A stretch of 40,910 nt of DNA, taken from Eutrophocola sp963925675. GTDB taxonomy: Bacteria > Pseudomonadota > Gammaproteobacteria > Pseudomonadales > Pseudohongiellaceae. Below the pieces are notes generated by a model. That model was not told the DNA's origin. It saw only the letters and a list, made by a program, of their open reading frames with translations, and searched no databases. Positions 32,570 to 40,910 of the stretch are shown piece by piece. Within the stretch, counting starts at the first letter, position 1. Each line of letters starts with the position of its first letter. The stretch spans positions 1-40,910 of the forward strand of contig CAWUSW010000060.1 of assembly GCA_963925675.1 (NCBI GenBank). Reading direction: 5' to 3'. Made by a program: the position numbers and the translations under genes.

Positions 32570-33241
32570 TTAAGCTTTATCAACAAAGCCGCTGCTAATC
32601 AGTTTGTCCAGAGTAATCCCTGCGGCGACTTCATGTCCCATGCCATCTTTCTTCTCGACTAACAAACGTTCCAGATAACGACTGATAATATCCACTTCCA
32701 GATTTACCTTGCTACCCACTTGCAATAAATCCAATGTGGTTTTTTCTGCAGTATGGGGAATAACATTCACGCCAAACTGCAGCCCATCTACTTGATTGAC
32801 TGTCAGGCTAATCCCTTCCAGACACACAGAACCTTTTGCCGCGATATATTTTTGTAACTCAGAAGACGTTGAAAAGACCAGGCGTTCACTGCGTCCGTCC
32901 TGGGTACGACTGACCAGTTCCGCCAAGCCATCTACATGCCCGCTGACAATATGGCCACCAAAACGACTTTGAGGCTGCATGGCTTTTTCCAGATTTACTT
33001 TATCGCCTTCCTGCAATTGTGCAAATGAAGTCAGCGATACTGTTTCATTAGATACATCTACACTAAAACTATTGTCATCAATATTCAGCGCGGTAAGACA
33101 GACACCGCTAACGCAAATGCTGTCTCCTGTTTTAACATCACTAAAATCCATTTCAGCTGAAGAAATCACCGCACGCAGATCACCCCCCACTTGCTCAAGG
33201 CTTTCTATTTTTCCTGCGGCTTCTACTATTCCTGTAAACAT
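32570..33241 (-). CDS. ribE: Riboflavin synthase, alpha subunit
   Basis: Dismutates two lumazine molecules to one riboflavin. The 223-residue chain begins MFTGIVEAAGKIESL and contains two lumazine-binding barrel repeats, each with a recognisable core: SVCLTAL and VNLEKAMQPQSRFGGHIVSGHVDG in the first, GSVCLEGISLTVNQV and VNLEVDIISRYLERL in the second. It lies between ribD and ribBA with gaps of 58 and 37 bases, fitting one operon. The symbol ribC is also used for it. Confidence 0.97.
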   Translation of the reverse strand: MFTGIVEAAGKIESLEQVGGDLRAVISSAEMDFSDVKTGDSICVSGVCLTALNIDDNSFSVDVSNETVSLTSFAQLQEGDKVNLEKAMQPQSRFGGHIVSGHVDGLAELVSRTQDGRSERLVFSTSSELQKYIAAKGSVCLEGISLTVNQVDGLQFGVNVIPHTAEKTTLDLLQVGSKVNLEVDIISRYLERLLVEKKDGMGHEVAAGITLDKLISSGFVDKA

Positions 33242-33299
33242 ACTTGCTGGCTTAATGTTTCCTAAATTTTTGATAATGTATATATTTCTACTTCAAATT

Positions 33300-34466
33300 C
33301 TATAGCAACCAGTCAGCGTTTATAACGCGGGAGCGCATTCTACAATCTTTTCCCACCATTGCCACTTCAAGTATTTCCAGCTCAACCTGTTCTGCCATAT
33401 GGTTTAAACCGGGCAAATTAAATAATGGACGGGCATCGCTACCGAGTAGTTTCGGCGCGATATAAGTAATTAATTCATCAACAAGACCTGCTTCCAACAT
33501 AGCACCTGCCAACTGCGCGCCTGTTTCCAGCAAGATATCGTTACAGTGCCTTTCTTCAACAAGATGAACAAGCAAACGTTCAAGATCGACCTTTCCAGTC
33601 GCGTTGGCACAGGGCAATATGGAGACCCTGTCATTACCAAGTTCAGCTTGTTTATCAGCGATAAGCTCTTCACTGCTCACTGCGGTGGCAATTAAAATAT
33701 TTCCCGGCCTTTGTAAAATTTTTGCCTGTGGTGAAATTCGCAAGTGCGAGTCAACAATCACCCGCAAGGGTTGCTCGGAACGAATCGAGTCAGATCTTAC
33801 ATCCAGCGCAGGGTCATCATTTAATACTGTTTCAATACCAGTCACGACTGCACCACTCATTGCCCGGTAGCGCTGCACGTCTTCACGGGCTTGCGGTCCG
33901 GTTATCCATTTACTTTCACCGCTTGCCATCGCTGTTCTGCCATCCAGACTCATGGCAAGTTTACAGCGCACGTAGGGCATACCCGTTTGCATTGTTTTTA
34001 TAAAACCGGGATTCAGTGAGCGTGCTTCGGATTCTAATAAAGGACCTTCCACCACTATTCCAGCAGCGCGTAGTCTTTTCAGGCCTTTACCTGAAACCTT
34101 TGGGTTGGGATCAACCATGCCATACACCAGGCGCGTAATGCCCGCCTCAATCAGTGCGTCACAACAAGGTCCGGTTTTTCCTGTAAAGGAACAGGGCTCA
34201 AGTGTGACATACAGTGTTGCCCCTCTGGCCTTATCACCGGCATTTTTCAAGACCATGATTTCCGCATGATCCAGGCCCGCTTTTTCATGCCAGCCTTCCG
34301 CAAGCATTACATCGTTTTTCACCAGTACCGAGCCAACCAGTGGATTTGGACGCGCACCATATTTGCCCATCTGTGCAAGGGTCAGGCATCGTTGCATGTA
34401 ATGAATATCAGCGTCAGACATAATTTCAGGATAAGTTAAATTGGAGTCAGCCAGGTTATCTGGCAC
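33300..34466 (-). CDS. ribD: Bifunctional riboflavin deaminase/reductase RibD
   Basis: Catalyses two steps early in riboflavin synthesis. The deaminase domain (about 16-160) has the zinc site HAEI (67-70) and PCSFTGKTGPCCDAL (91-105), close to the classical PCSHHGRTPPCC but with changes inside it. The reductase domain (about 165-380) has RCKLAMSLDGRTA, WITGPQAREDVQRYRA and LLETGAQLAGAML. The frame begins with GTG at 34466; an ATG at 34421 fits the family start better (MSDADIHYMQRCL). Neither has a clear ribosome binding site. It follows nrdR. Confidence 0.96.
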   Translation of the reverse strand: MPDNLADSNLTYPEIMSDADIHYMQRCLTLAQMGKYGARPNPLVGSVLVKNDVMLAEGWHEKAGLDHAEIMVLKNAGDKARGATLYVTLEPCSFTGKTGPCCDALIEAGITRLVYGMVDPNPKVSGKGLKRLRAAGIVVEGPLLESEARSLNPGFIKTMQTGMPYVRCKLAMSLDGRTAMASGESKWITGPQAREDVQRYRAMSGAVVTGIETVLNDDPALDVRSDSIRSEQPLRVIVDSHLRISPQAKILQRPGNILIATAVSSEELIADKQAELGNDRVSILPCANATGKVDLERLLVHLVEERHCNDILLETGAQLAGAMLEAGLVDELITYIAPKLLGSDARPLFNLPGLNHMAEQVELEILEVAMVGKDCRMRSRVINADWLL

Positions 34467-34489
34467 ATACTTTGTGGAAATGTCAGCTA

Positions 34490-34972
34490 CTAACTACTAC
34501 CAGCAGGATCTGAGGAGCCACCTTCTTTGGATATTCGATCGATTTCCTGCCTGAACTCATTCAGGTCTTTGAAACTTCTATAGACAGAAGCAAAGCGAAC
34601 ATAGGCTACTTCATCGAGCTTTTTAAGTTCACTCATGACTTTTTCACCGACCAGTTTGCTGGGCACTTCGCGCTCACCTGTAGCACGTAAAGCATGTTTG
34701 ATATGGTTAATTGAGGTTTCCACCAACTCCATGCTGACGGGTCTTTTTTCCAGTGCTTTGAGCAGACCCGAGCGAAGCTTGTCTTCGTTAAAGGGTTCAC
34801 GACTGCCATTTTGTTTGATAAGTCTCGGCATCAAAAGCTCTGCCGACTCAAAAGTGGTAAACCTTTCTTCGCAGGTAACACATTCACGACGCCGTCTTAC
34901 CTGATTACCCTCACCTACCAGACGAGAGTCGATAACTTTTGTGTCAATTGCGTTACAAAATGGACAGTGCAT
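34490..34972 (-). CDS. nrdR: Transcriptional repressor NrdR
   Basis: Nucleotide-sensing repressor of ribonucleotide reductase genes. The 160-residue protein has the N-terminal zinc ribbon with C3, C6, C31 and C34 and the basic RRRRECVTCEERFTTFE stretch that reads NrdR boxes, then an ATP-cone domain from VIKQNG-like residues near 52 to 140 (LIKQNGSREPFNEDKLRSGL). It heads the riboflavin operon, as in many gammaproteobacteria, just downstream of glyA. No NrdR box was recognised near it. Confidence 0.97.
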   Translation of the reverse strand: MHCPFCNAIDTKVIDSRLVGEGNQVRRRRECVTCEERFTTFESAELLMPRLIKQNGSREPFNEDKLRSGLLKALEKRPVSMELVETSINHIKHALRATGEREVPSKLVGEKVMSELKKLDEVAYVRFASVYRSFKDLNEFRQEIDRISKEGGSSDPAGSS

Positions 34973-35025
34973 TTTTTAGTTCACTAAAAGGGTTGGCAAC
35001 ACTTCGGCTGTATTTATTAAAAACT

Positions 35026-36282
35026 CTAGTTATAAACAGGAAAGCGCTGACAAAGTTCCAGCACCTGCTGTTTGATTGAAGCATTTAATTTCTCATTGTC
35101 GATATCGTCCAGAATATCACACATCCAGTTAGCCAGTTGCACGACTTCCTCTTCCTTGAACCCTCTGCGAGTCACAGCCGGACTCCCTATCCTGATACCA
35201 CTTGTTACAAAGGGCGGGCGCGGATCATTGGGAACCGCATTTTTATTTACCGTAATATTCGCTCTGCCCAAGGCCTTGTCGGCATCCTGACCAGTGACAT
35301 CTTTATCCACAAGACTCAAGAGGAATAAATGATCATCAGTGCCACCGGATACAATCTGAAAGCCACGTTCCATAAAAATAGCCGCCATAGCTCTTGAGTT
35401 ACTCAACGTCTGCTTCTGATATTCCACAAACTCATCTGACATAGCTTCCTTGAAACAGGCAGCCTTGCCCGCGATCACATGCATCAAAGGGCCACCCTGG
35501 CTCTCCGGGAAAACAGAAAAATTCAGACGCTTGTTGAGCTCTTCATCATCTCCCTGTGCCAGAATGATCCCGCCACGCGGACCGCACAGTGTTTTATGGG
35601 TAGTGGAGGTAGTCACATGAGCAATATTTACCGGGCTGGGATATACGCCGGCAGCGATCAGTCCTGCCACATGCGCCATATCTACGACAAAATAAGCACC
35701 GACCATATCAGCGATGTCACGCATACACTGCCAGTCCACAACCCGGGAATAAGCAGAAAATCCAGCCCAGATCACTTTCGGCTTGTGTTGCAAGGCCAAT
35801 TCTTTCACGTGGTTATAATCTATTTCACCACTCTGCGCATTCAGACCATACTGAACAGCGTTATAGATACGCCCGGAAAAGCTTACCGATGCGCCATGGG
35901 TAAGATGTCCGCCATCAGCCAGACTCATCCCCATAAAAGTCTCACCCGGCTTCATTAATGCCATATAAACCGCAGCATTAGCCTGAGAACCCGAATGGGG
36001 TTGAACATTAGCAAAGCCCACCCCAAATAATTCTTTTGCCCGCTCAATGGCCAGGGTCTCTACAACATCAACATACTCACAACCCCCGTAATATCGTTTG
36101 CCGGGATAGCCTTCAGCATATTTGTTGGTCAGGATGCTGCCCTGGGCCTCCAGGACACGGGGACTTGTGTAGTTTTCTGACGCGATCAGTTCAATATGCT
36201 CTTCCTGGCGTCTTGCTTCGTTCTGGATGGCTGAAAACAATTCATCATCAAATCCGGCCAACTTCATTTGATTGTCTAACAT
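35026..36282 (-). CDS. glyA: Serine hydroxymethyltransferase
   Basis: PLP enzyme that interconverts serine and glycine while charging tetrahydrofolate with a one-carbon unit. I start it at ATG 36282, which has GGAG four bases upstream and fits the family start MLDNQMKLAGFDDELF; an upstream frame start adds nine residues without support. The protein is then 418 residues, the normal length. Motifs are HIELIASENYTSPRVLEAQGS, NKYAEGYPGKRYYGG, and the PLP lysine in TTHKTLCGPRGG (K230), where C replaces the usual R. It is divergent from ettA. Confidence 0.97.
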   Translation of the reverse strand: MLDNQMKLAGFDDELFSAIQNEARRQEEHIELIASENYTSPRVLEAQGSILTNKYAEGYPGKRYYGGCEYVDVVETLAIERAKELFGVGFANVQPHSGSQANAAVYMALMKPGETFMGMSLADGGHLTHGASVSFSGRIYNAVQYGLNAQSGEIDYNHVKELALQHKPKVIWAGFSAYSRVVDWQCMRDIADMVGAYFVVDMAHVAGLIAAGVYPSPVNIAHVTTSTTHKTLCGPRGGIILAQGDDEELNKRLNFSVFPESQGGPLMHVIAGKAACFKEAMSDEFVEYQKQTLSNSRAMAAIFMERGFQIVSGGTDDHLFLLSLVDKDVTGQDADKALGRANITVNKNAVPNDPRPPFVTSGIRIGSPAVTRRGFKEEEVVQLANWMCDILDDIDNEKLNASIKQQVLELCQRFPVYN

Positions 36283-36419
36283 CTTTCTCCACTCGAGGGT
36301 AAGGACCATCTGTAGTACTATTGCAGCTGACTATTCTACCTCAAAAAAAGCAGCTGTTAGAGAAAAATCCAGGCTGATGTTTACTATTAACTTCACTTAA
36401 TTTGCAGGATATTTAATTT

Positions 36420-38084
36420 ATGGCCCAGTTTGTTTATACGATGAATCGTGTAGGAAAAGTTGTTCCTCCGAAGCGCGAAATTCTCAAAGACATTTCCTTA
36501 TCATTCTTTCCGGGCGCCAAAATAGGTGTGCTTGGGCTCAATGGTTCCGGTAAAACTACCTTGCTGCGCATCATGGCAGGGCTTGATACCGACATTCTTG
36601 GTGAAGCAAGACCCCAGCCAGATCTGAAGGTGGGTTACCTGCCCCAGGAACCCGAGCTCGATGACAGCAAGGATGTTAAAGGCAATGTGGAAGACGGCAT
36701 CAGGGAAATCAAGGACCTGGTGGATGAATTCAATGCCATTAGCGATAAATTTGCTGAGCCAATGAGCGATGATGAAATGAATTCCCTGCTGGAACGGCAA
36801 GGCGAATTACAGGGGTCTATTGATGCCTGTAATGGCTGGGATATTGGCCGTACCCTGGAAATTGCCGCTGACGCCCTCCGACTGCCGCCCTGGGACGCTA
36901 AAGTAAATACCCTTTCAGGTGGAGAAAAACGGCGTGTTGCGCTATGCCGGCTTCTGCTGTCGAAACCCGACATGCTGTTACTGGATGAGCCTACCAACCA
37001 TCTGGACGCCATGAGTGTGGCCTGGCTGGAAAGGTTTCTGCAGGAATATCCGGGCACTGTGGTTGCCATTACGCATGATCGCTACTTTCTTGATCATGCT
37101 GCTGGCTGGATCCTTGAGCTTGACCGTGGCCACGGCATCCCCTATGAAGGCAATTACAGCGACTGGCTGGCAGCCAAGGAATCACGTTTGGAAGTTGAAG
37201 CCAAACAACAGTCATCTCTGGCAAAAACTGTCAAAGCTGAACTGGAATGGGTAAGACAGAATCCAAAAGGAAGGCAGGCAAAAAGCAAAGCCAGGATGGC
37301 ACGTTTTGAAGAGTTAAGTTCCAAAGACTTTCAGACCCGAAACGAAACCCTGGAACTGTATATCCCCCCCGGCCCACGACTGGGTGAGAAGGTGCTTGAA
37401 GTAAATCATGTCAGCAAGGGCTTTGATGGTACTGCACTGATCAATGATCTGTCTTTTTCCATCCCTCGTGGCGGCGTTGTCGGCATCATTGGTGGTAATG
37501 GCGCTGGTAAAACCACCTTCCTGCGTATGCTGGTAGGCCAGGAACAACCTGATAGTGGCGAAATTATCCTGGGTGAAACGGTTGATCTGGCTTATGTGGA
37601 CCAAAGCCGTGACTCCCTTGAAGGGAGCAACTCCGTTTGGCTGGAAATTTCCGGCGGCCTGGATAATATGCTCATCGGTACTTATGAGATTGCCTCACGG
37701 GCATATGTCAGTCGCTTCAATTTTAAAGGCAGTGATCAGCAAAAATTGGTCAAGGATCTTTCCGGCGGTGAACGCAACCGGGTTCACCTGGCCAAGCTTT
37801 TAAAACGTGGCGCCAATGTGCTGCTCCTTGATGAACCAACCAACGACCTTGATGTGGAAACCTTAAGAGCACTGGAAGAAGGTTTACTCGCCTTCCCCGG
37901 CACCATAATTGTGGTTTCCCATGACCGATGGTTTCTGGACCGTATTGCGACTCACATCCTTGCTTTTGAGGGGGACTCGGAAGTGGTCTTCCATGAAGGT
38001 AACTATTCCGATTACGAGGAAGATTACAAGAAACGCAATGGTGATGCCGAGCCTCACAGAATTAAATATAAAAAATTAGCCTGA
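36420..38084 (+). CDS. ettA: Energy-dependent translational throttle protein EttA
   Basis: ABC-F ATPase that binds the ribosomal E site and gates the first peptide bonds according to the ATP/ADP ratio. The 554-residue length matches E. coli EttA (555). Two ABC domains are complete: Walker A GLNGSGKTT (39-47) with signature LSGGEKRRVAL, and GGNGAGKTT with signature LSGGERNRVHL; both Walker B regions read LLLDEPTN. Between them is the arm and charged linker (KAELEWVRQNPKGRQAKSKARMARF) that contacts the P-site tRNA. There is no membrane segment. It is divergent from glyA. Confidence 0.97.
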   Translation: MAQFVYTMNRVGKVVPPKREILKDISLSFFPGAKIGVLGLNGSGKTTLLRIMAGLDTDILGEARPQPDLKVGYLPQEPELDDSKDVKGNVEDGIREIKDLVDEFNAISDKFAEPMSDDEMNSLLERQGELQGSIDACNGWDIGRTLEIAADALRLPPWDAKVNTLSGGEKRRVALCRLLLSKPDMLLLDEPTNHLDAMSVAWLERFLQEYPGTVVAITHDRYFLDHAAGWILELDRGHGIPYEGNYSDWLAAKESRLEVEAKQQSSLAKTVKAELEWVRQNPKGRQAKSKARMARFEELSSKDFQTRNETLELYIPPGPRLGEKVLEVNHVSKGFDGTALINDLSFSIPRGGVVGIIGGNGAGKTTFLRMLVGQEQPDSGEIILGETVDLAYVDQSRDSLEGSNSVWLEISGGLDNMLIGTYEIASRAYVSRFNFKGSDQQKLVKDLSGGERNRVHLAKLLKRGANVLLLDEPTNDLDVETLRALEEGLLAFPGTIIVVSHDRWFLDRIATHILAFEGDSEVVFHEGNYSDYEEDYKKRNGDAEPHRIKYKKLA

Positions 38085-38142
38085 GTTCAACAGCTAATAT
38101 CGCACTCGGATAGAATTCTTGAAAATGAATTCCAGAGGGGAG

Positions 38143-39102
38143 CTATTGACCAGGTGATATCAGCACTTTCATGCTGCCTTTTTCACTCGCCCGGGTCACT
38201 GCCTCTACACCTTTGCTGAGTGAATGAGTTTCCTGAATAAGAATTGCGGGGTTTATTGCACCGGAAGCCAGCAGAGCGATGGCCTTGTCCATCGGGCCAC
38301 AACGGGAACCCACGAGTGTAATTTCATTGACCACCAAAGGGCCGGGATTAAATTCCAGTGGCGCTTTATAAGTAGACTTCAGCACCAGCGTGCCTCGCGG
38401 CGCTGTTAATTCCATTGCCGTTTCAAATCCTGACGGATTGCCCGTTGCTTCAATTACTACAGGAAACTTTCGCTGCGGTGGAGAAGAACAAAAAACAAGC
38501 CCGTCATGATCAAGCAATTTGCCCCGCTCAGGATGGTGACCCACAAGCGTGACTTCAAGGCCCACTTGCAGCAGGCTAAGCGCTATCAGCAAACCCAGCT
38601 TGCCATCACCTATTACCGTCACCCCTTCATGAGATGAAAATTTTACCTGCTCCTGTATTTCCAGAGCTGCAGCAAGAGGCTCCGCAAAGACCGCCAGATT
38701 ATCTTCCAGTGAATCAGGTACCAGCACCAGATTTTCGGTAGGCGTTGTCAGGTATTCGGCAAAAGCACCGTCCTTGTCCTTGATGCCAAGTGCGGATCGC
38801 TTTAAACAATGATGGGGTTGACCAGCCTGACACATAGCGCATTGATGACAGCTGTTGTTGATATCCGTCACCACCCTCTTGCCGATCAGGGACTCATCAT
38901 CCGCCTGCTCCACAATGCCAACAAACTCATGACCAAGAGTGCCATTAAAAGGATAGTAACCACGAATAATTTCCAAATCTGTATTACAAATCCCTGCCTG
39001 TATAATGCGTACCAGAACTTCGCCCGGTGAAGGCTGGGGAATAGCAACTTGGTTGACTGCCAGAGTCTCTCCGTCCCATTGCAGGGCCTGCATTGTTTTC
39101 AT
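38143..39102 (-). CDS. Zinc-dependent MDR alcohol dehydrogenase family protein
   Basis: A 319-residue medium-chain dehydrogenase. Catalytic zinc ligands are C39, H58 and E141; the structural zinc site CHQCAMCQAGQPHHC (85-99) is complete; the NAD loop is GDGKLG (165-170) following TVI. An AGGAA stands a few bases before ATG 39102. It is slightly shorter than typical alcohol or threonine dehydrogenases (about 340). It resembles L-threonine/L-idonate/sorbitol dehydrogenase-like proteins, but the substrate cannot be given. It is convergent with ettA with a 58-base gap and no obvious operon partner. Confidence 0.9.
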   Translation of the reverse strand: MKTMQALQWDGETLAVNQVAIPQPSPGEVLVRIIQAGICNTDLEIIRGYYPFNGTLGHEFVGIVEQADDESLIGKRVVTDINNSCHQCAMCQAGQPHHCLKRSALGIKDKDGAFAEYLTTPTENLVLVPDSLEDNLAVFAEPLAAALEIQEQVKFSSHEGVTVIGDGKLGLLIALSLLQVGLEVTLVGHHPERGKLLDHDGLVFCSSPPQRKFPVVIEATGNPSGFETAMELTAPRGTLVLKSTYKAPLEFNPGPLVVNEITLVGSRCGPMDKAIALLASGAINPAILIQETHSLSKGVEAVTRASEKGSMKVLISPGQ

Positions 39103-39214
39103 AGTATTCCTGGCTGGATAATTGATCAGGTCGTTGAGTTAATCGTAGTAAAGTAACCCCGATATTGATAGTCTGATCTGCCCTAAATATAAGGTACTGT
39201 AAAATTCCGGTTCA

Positions 39215-39910
39215 ATGAAAAAAGCAGACTCTCTCACAGGACAAATCACTAAAAATGTTGCCATGACGGCAGACAAAAAAGCCGTTGAGCCAAATAAAGG
39301 GGCTTCCAGGGAGCCTTCAGGGAACATTAAAGGATCTTCGAATCGTCGAGATCATATCGATGCAATCAACCAGGTCTTTGCTGAACTGGAGCTTGCCTAT
39401 CACAATCAGTATCACAAGGCTTATGCCCAGGAAGGCAGTATTGGCCTTGCCAAAAAGTACTGGCTGGAATGTCTTTCCCATTTTTCCCCGGAAATAATCC
39501 TGCAGGCGACACGTGAAGTTGTTACCTCTCAGGAATACTTGCCCTCAATAGCCTCACTTGTTCAGGCTTGTGAAGAAGCTATGAGCGGTTTCGGTCTGCC
39601 AGCGGCGCATGATGCCTATAATGAGGCTTGCTGTGCACCTCACCCCAAGATAGAGCAGCAATGGTCACACCCAGCGGTTTACTTTGCCGGCAAAGATACA
39701 GGCTGGTTTGACCTCGCCAATAAAACAGAAAAACAAATTTTTCCACTGTTTGAAAAGCATTACCGAAATTTATGTCAGAGGGTGCTACACGGTGAAGAAC
39801 TTGTTATTGAAAAGCAGATAGCTTTGCCAGAACAGGCTTCTCATATTCTTTCGCCTGAAGAGAATAAAGCGCGAATGGCCGAGTTACGTAAACAGCTCAA
39901 AAAAGCATGA
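39215..39910 (+). CDS. Phage lambda P-like replication protein, chromosomal
   Basis: A 231-residue protein resembling the replication protein P family. The YLPSIASLVQACEE block (108-121) and the very conserved QQWSHPAVYFAGKDTGWF block (148-165) mark this group. The first 45 residues are polar and probably disordered; an in-frame ATG at 39263 is possible. Lambda P captures the DnaB helicase for phage replication; chromosomal relatives in gammaproteobacteria lie outside prophages. No phage genes are nearby. A role in helicase loading or restart is inference from the family name. Confidence 0.7.
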   Translation: MKKADSLTGQITKNVAMTADKKAVEPNKGASREPSGNIKGSSNRRDHIDAINQVFAELELAYHNQYHKAYAQEGSIGLAKKYWLECLSHFSPEIILQATREVVTSQEYLPSIASLVQACEEAMSGFGLPAAHDAYNEACCAPHPKIEQQWSHPAVYFAGKDTGWFDLANKTEKQIFPLFEKHYRNLCQRVLHGEELVIEKQIALPEQASHILSPEENKARMAELRKQLKKA

Positions 39911-40261
39911 GTTACGCTAACAGCTCAAAACTGAAAACTTCTTAAGCTTTATTTTATTTGCCTGGAATCACTAACCATTCTTGTTACTTCTTTTACATGC
40001 CTAAAAGAAGTAAGCAGGAAAAAGGCACCCGACGTATCCTGACGTGCGGCTATCACTGCATGATACCAGTATACAGACGGGTCGCCGCCTGTTTATAAAG
40101 AGATTAATGTCCCTGTTTTGACTCGACGCAACTGACCGCCCATGGCCAGCTGACCCTGCAATAGCATGTCTCCTCAGCAGGCCTGGCGACCGGGGAATGC
40201 TTTCTTTGCATAAAGAAAGTAACAAGCAGTGCAAGTAAAAATTCAAACCAATCTAAAAAAA
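39911..40261. other. Intergenic region after the replication protein P-like gene
   Basis: About 350 bases with no supported gene. Most of it is the inverted-repeat-bounded element at 39980-40226. A minus-strand frame inside the element shows the leucine-rich nonsense reading typical of such repeats and is left out. Confidence 0.55.
39980..40226. repeat. Roughly 247-bp element with inverted CTTGTTAC ends
   Basis: CTTGTTACTTCTTT (39980-39993) and AAAGAAAGTAACAAG (40212-40226) are inverted copies differing by one base. Each end also forms its own hairpin: TTACTTCTTTT with the following AAAAGAAGTAAG on the left, and CTTTCTTTGCATAAAGAAAG on the right. Elements with these CTTGTTACTTTCTTT ends are common as dispersed repeats in gammaproteobacteria. 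No transposase is present, so it is probably non-autonomous. Confidence 0.75.
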
Positions 40262-40771
40262 TCAGGCTTTATCAGTCTCTCGAGTGCCGCCCTGTTTGGG
40301 ACCATATTGTCTTTTGCTTGAAATATGCTCCACTTCTGAAGCAGGCATAACAGATGAATAGCTGGTGACTTTATTGCGACCACTACGTTTACATACATAC
40401 AGCGCCTGATCCGCCTTGTCGAGAAGATCGAATACATTGCCGACTTCATCTGGAAAAGAAGCAATACCAATACTGACGGTAGAACTTATCGACGTCCCGT
40501 CAACATCAAATGAGGTATTCTCTACAGCACTCCTTAATCGCTCACCTGTTTCTAGGGCGCGATCTGAAGGCAGTTGCGGCAACAAAGCGACAAATTCATC
40601 CCCCCCATAACGACAAATAATGTCGGAAGTTCGTAAACAATCTTCGATGGACCTACTCATAGAAACAATTAATTTATCACCTGCCTTATGACCATGCTTA
40701 TCATTCACTTCTTTAAGATTATCAGCATCAATCATCATTACTGACAAGGGCTGGTTATATTTCATTGCCAC
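40262..40771 (-). pseudogene. GGDEF (diguanylate cyclase) gene lacking its N-terminal part
   Basis: A 169-residue frame carrying most of a GGDEF domain: PLSVMMIDADNLKEVNDKHGH (8-28), the inhibitory-site RTSD (47-50) five residues before the catalytic GGDEF (56-60), and SIGIASFPDE and LLDKADQALYVCKRSGRN. The standard start of the domain, with D-x-LTGL-x-NRR, and any sensor domain are missing. In the same frame a TGA lies five codons before the first ATG, and only traces such as SELT-LSKR precede it. It is either a decayed gene or a truncated frame; catalytic residues remain intact. Confidence 0.7.
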
Positions 40772-40910
40772 TGTACGTCGTCAAACCCTCTTGGACAAAG
40801 TTAGCTCTGATTTAAGAGACACATTAGCCCATCTGGGTTAGTAACTTAGTCTGCTTATCGTAATGCATTTTCCGGCGCATCGCCAAGGTGTTGATCTTAA
40901 TCCTTTCACG
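40772..40910. other. Right end of the window
   Basis: About 140 bases upstream of the truncated GGDEF frame. No complete gene is visible on either strand; it may contain decayed sequence of the GGDEF gene or the edge of a neighbouring feature. Confidence 0.3.

Noticed and set aside
40001..40246. Minus-strand frame of 81 codons
   Set aside because: Lies inside the inverted-repeat element; such frames are typical artefacts of these repeats.
39215..40910. Prophage edge because of the lambda-P-like gene
   Set aside because: No integrase, repressor, attachment-site pair or structural phage gene is present; related chromosomal copies occur outside prophages.

Overview
The window looks like ordinary chromosome of a marine-type gammaproteobacterium, probably in the Pseudomonadales/Cellvibrionales/Oceanospirillales range. 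Three blocks support this: the order ubiH-pepP-ygfB, TIGR02449-zapA-6S RNA-fau; the order nrdR-ribD-ribE-ribBA-ribH-nusB-thiL-pgpA; and a tkt/pgk/fba block next to metK. No tRNA, rRNA, CRISPR array, integrase or complete insertion sequence was found. The assignment rests on gene content and order only; no database was searched.

Layout. 1-2048 (minus): ubiquinone hydroxylase start, aminopeptidase P and YgfB. 2224-3869 (plus): TIGR02449, ZapA, 6S RNA and 5-formyl-THF cyclo-ligase, followed by a newly noticed 30-residue membrane ORF on the other strand. 4212-6711: rpiA, convergent with an acyltransferase-like protein and a SAM methyltransferase. 6867-11691 (minus): tkt, pgk and fba without the gap and pyk genes often found among them. 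12256-14952 (plus): metK and ahcY of the activated methyl cycle. 15280-17627 (minus): LigB/DODA-type dioxygenase, cold shock protein, a wrecked MarC gene and an ArsN2-like acetyltransferase. 18062-20065 (plus): an accessory cassette of two sulfotransferases and a P-loop kinase-like protein. 20251-24955 (plus): YugP-like zinc peptidase, a lipoprotein quinohaemoprotein dehydrogenase and an MscS-family channel. 25069-28104 (minus): a LigM-like THF-dependent O-demethylase and an aldehyde dehydrogenase. 28670-34972 (minus): riboflavin/thiamine/nusB/nrdR operon. 35026-38084: glyA and divergent ettA. 38143-40771: MDR dehydrogenase, lambda-P-like helicase-loader homologue, a repeat element and a decapitated GGDEF gene.

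One-carbon metabolism recurs: the LigM-like protein would pass methyl groups to tetrahydrofolate, glyA and fau act on folate C1 units, and metK/ahcY run the methyl cycle. This link is metabolic inference; the genes are not one operon.

The most unusual layer is intergenic. There are long palindromes ending in GGG(G)(T/A)CAGA (13466, 26586, 30617), composite REP-like modules present twice nearly intact (7961, 15027) and as fragments (28586, 31299), an octamer tandem repeat just upstream of ribH (31240), and a roughly 247-bp inverted-repeat-bounded element (39980). The best candidates for undescribed biology are the sulfotransferase cassette, the 30-residue membrane ORF at 3907-3999, the LigM-like/ALDH pair and the acyltransferase without the family's acidic catalytic residue.
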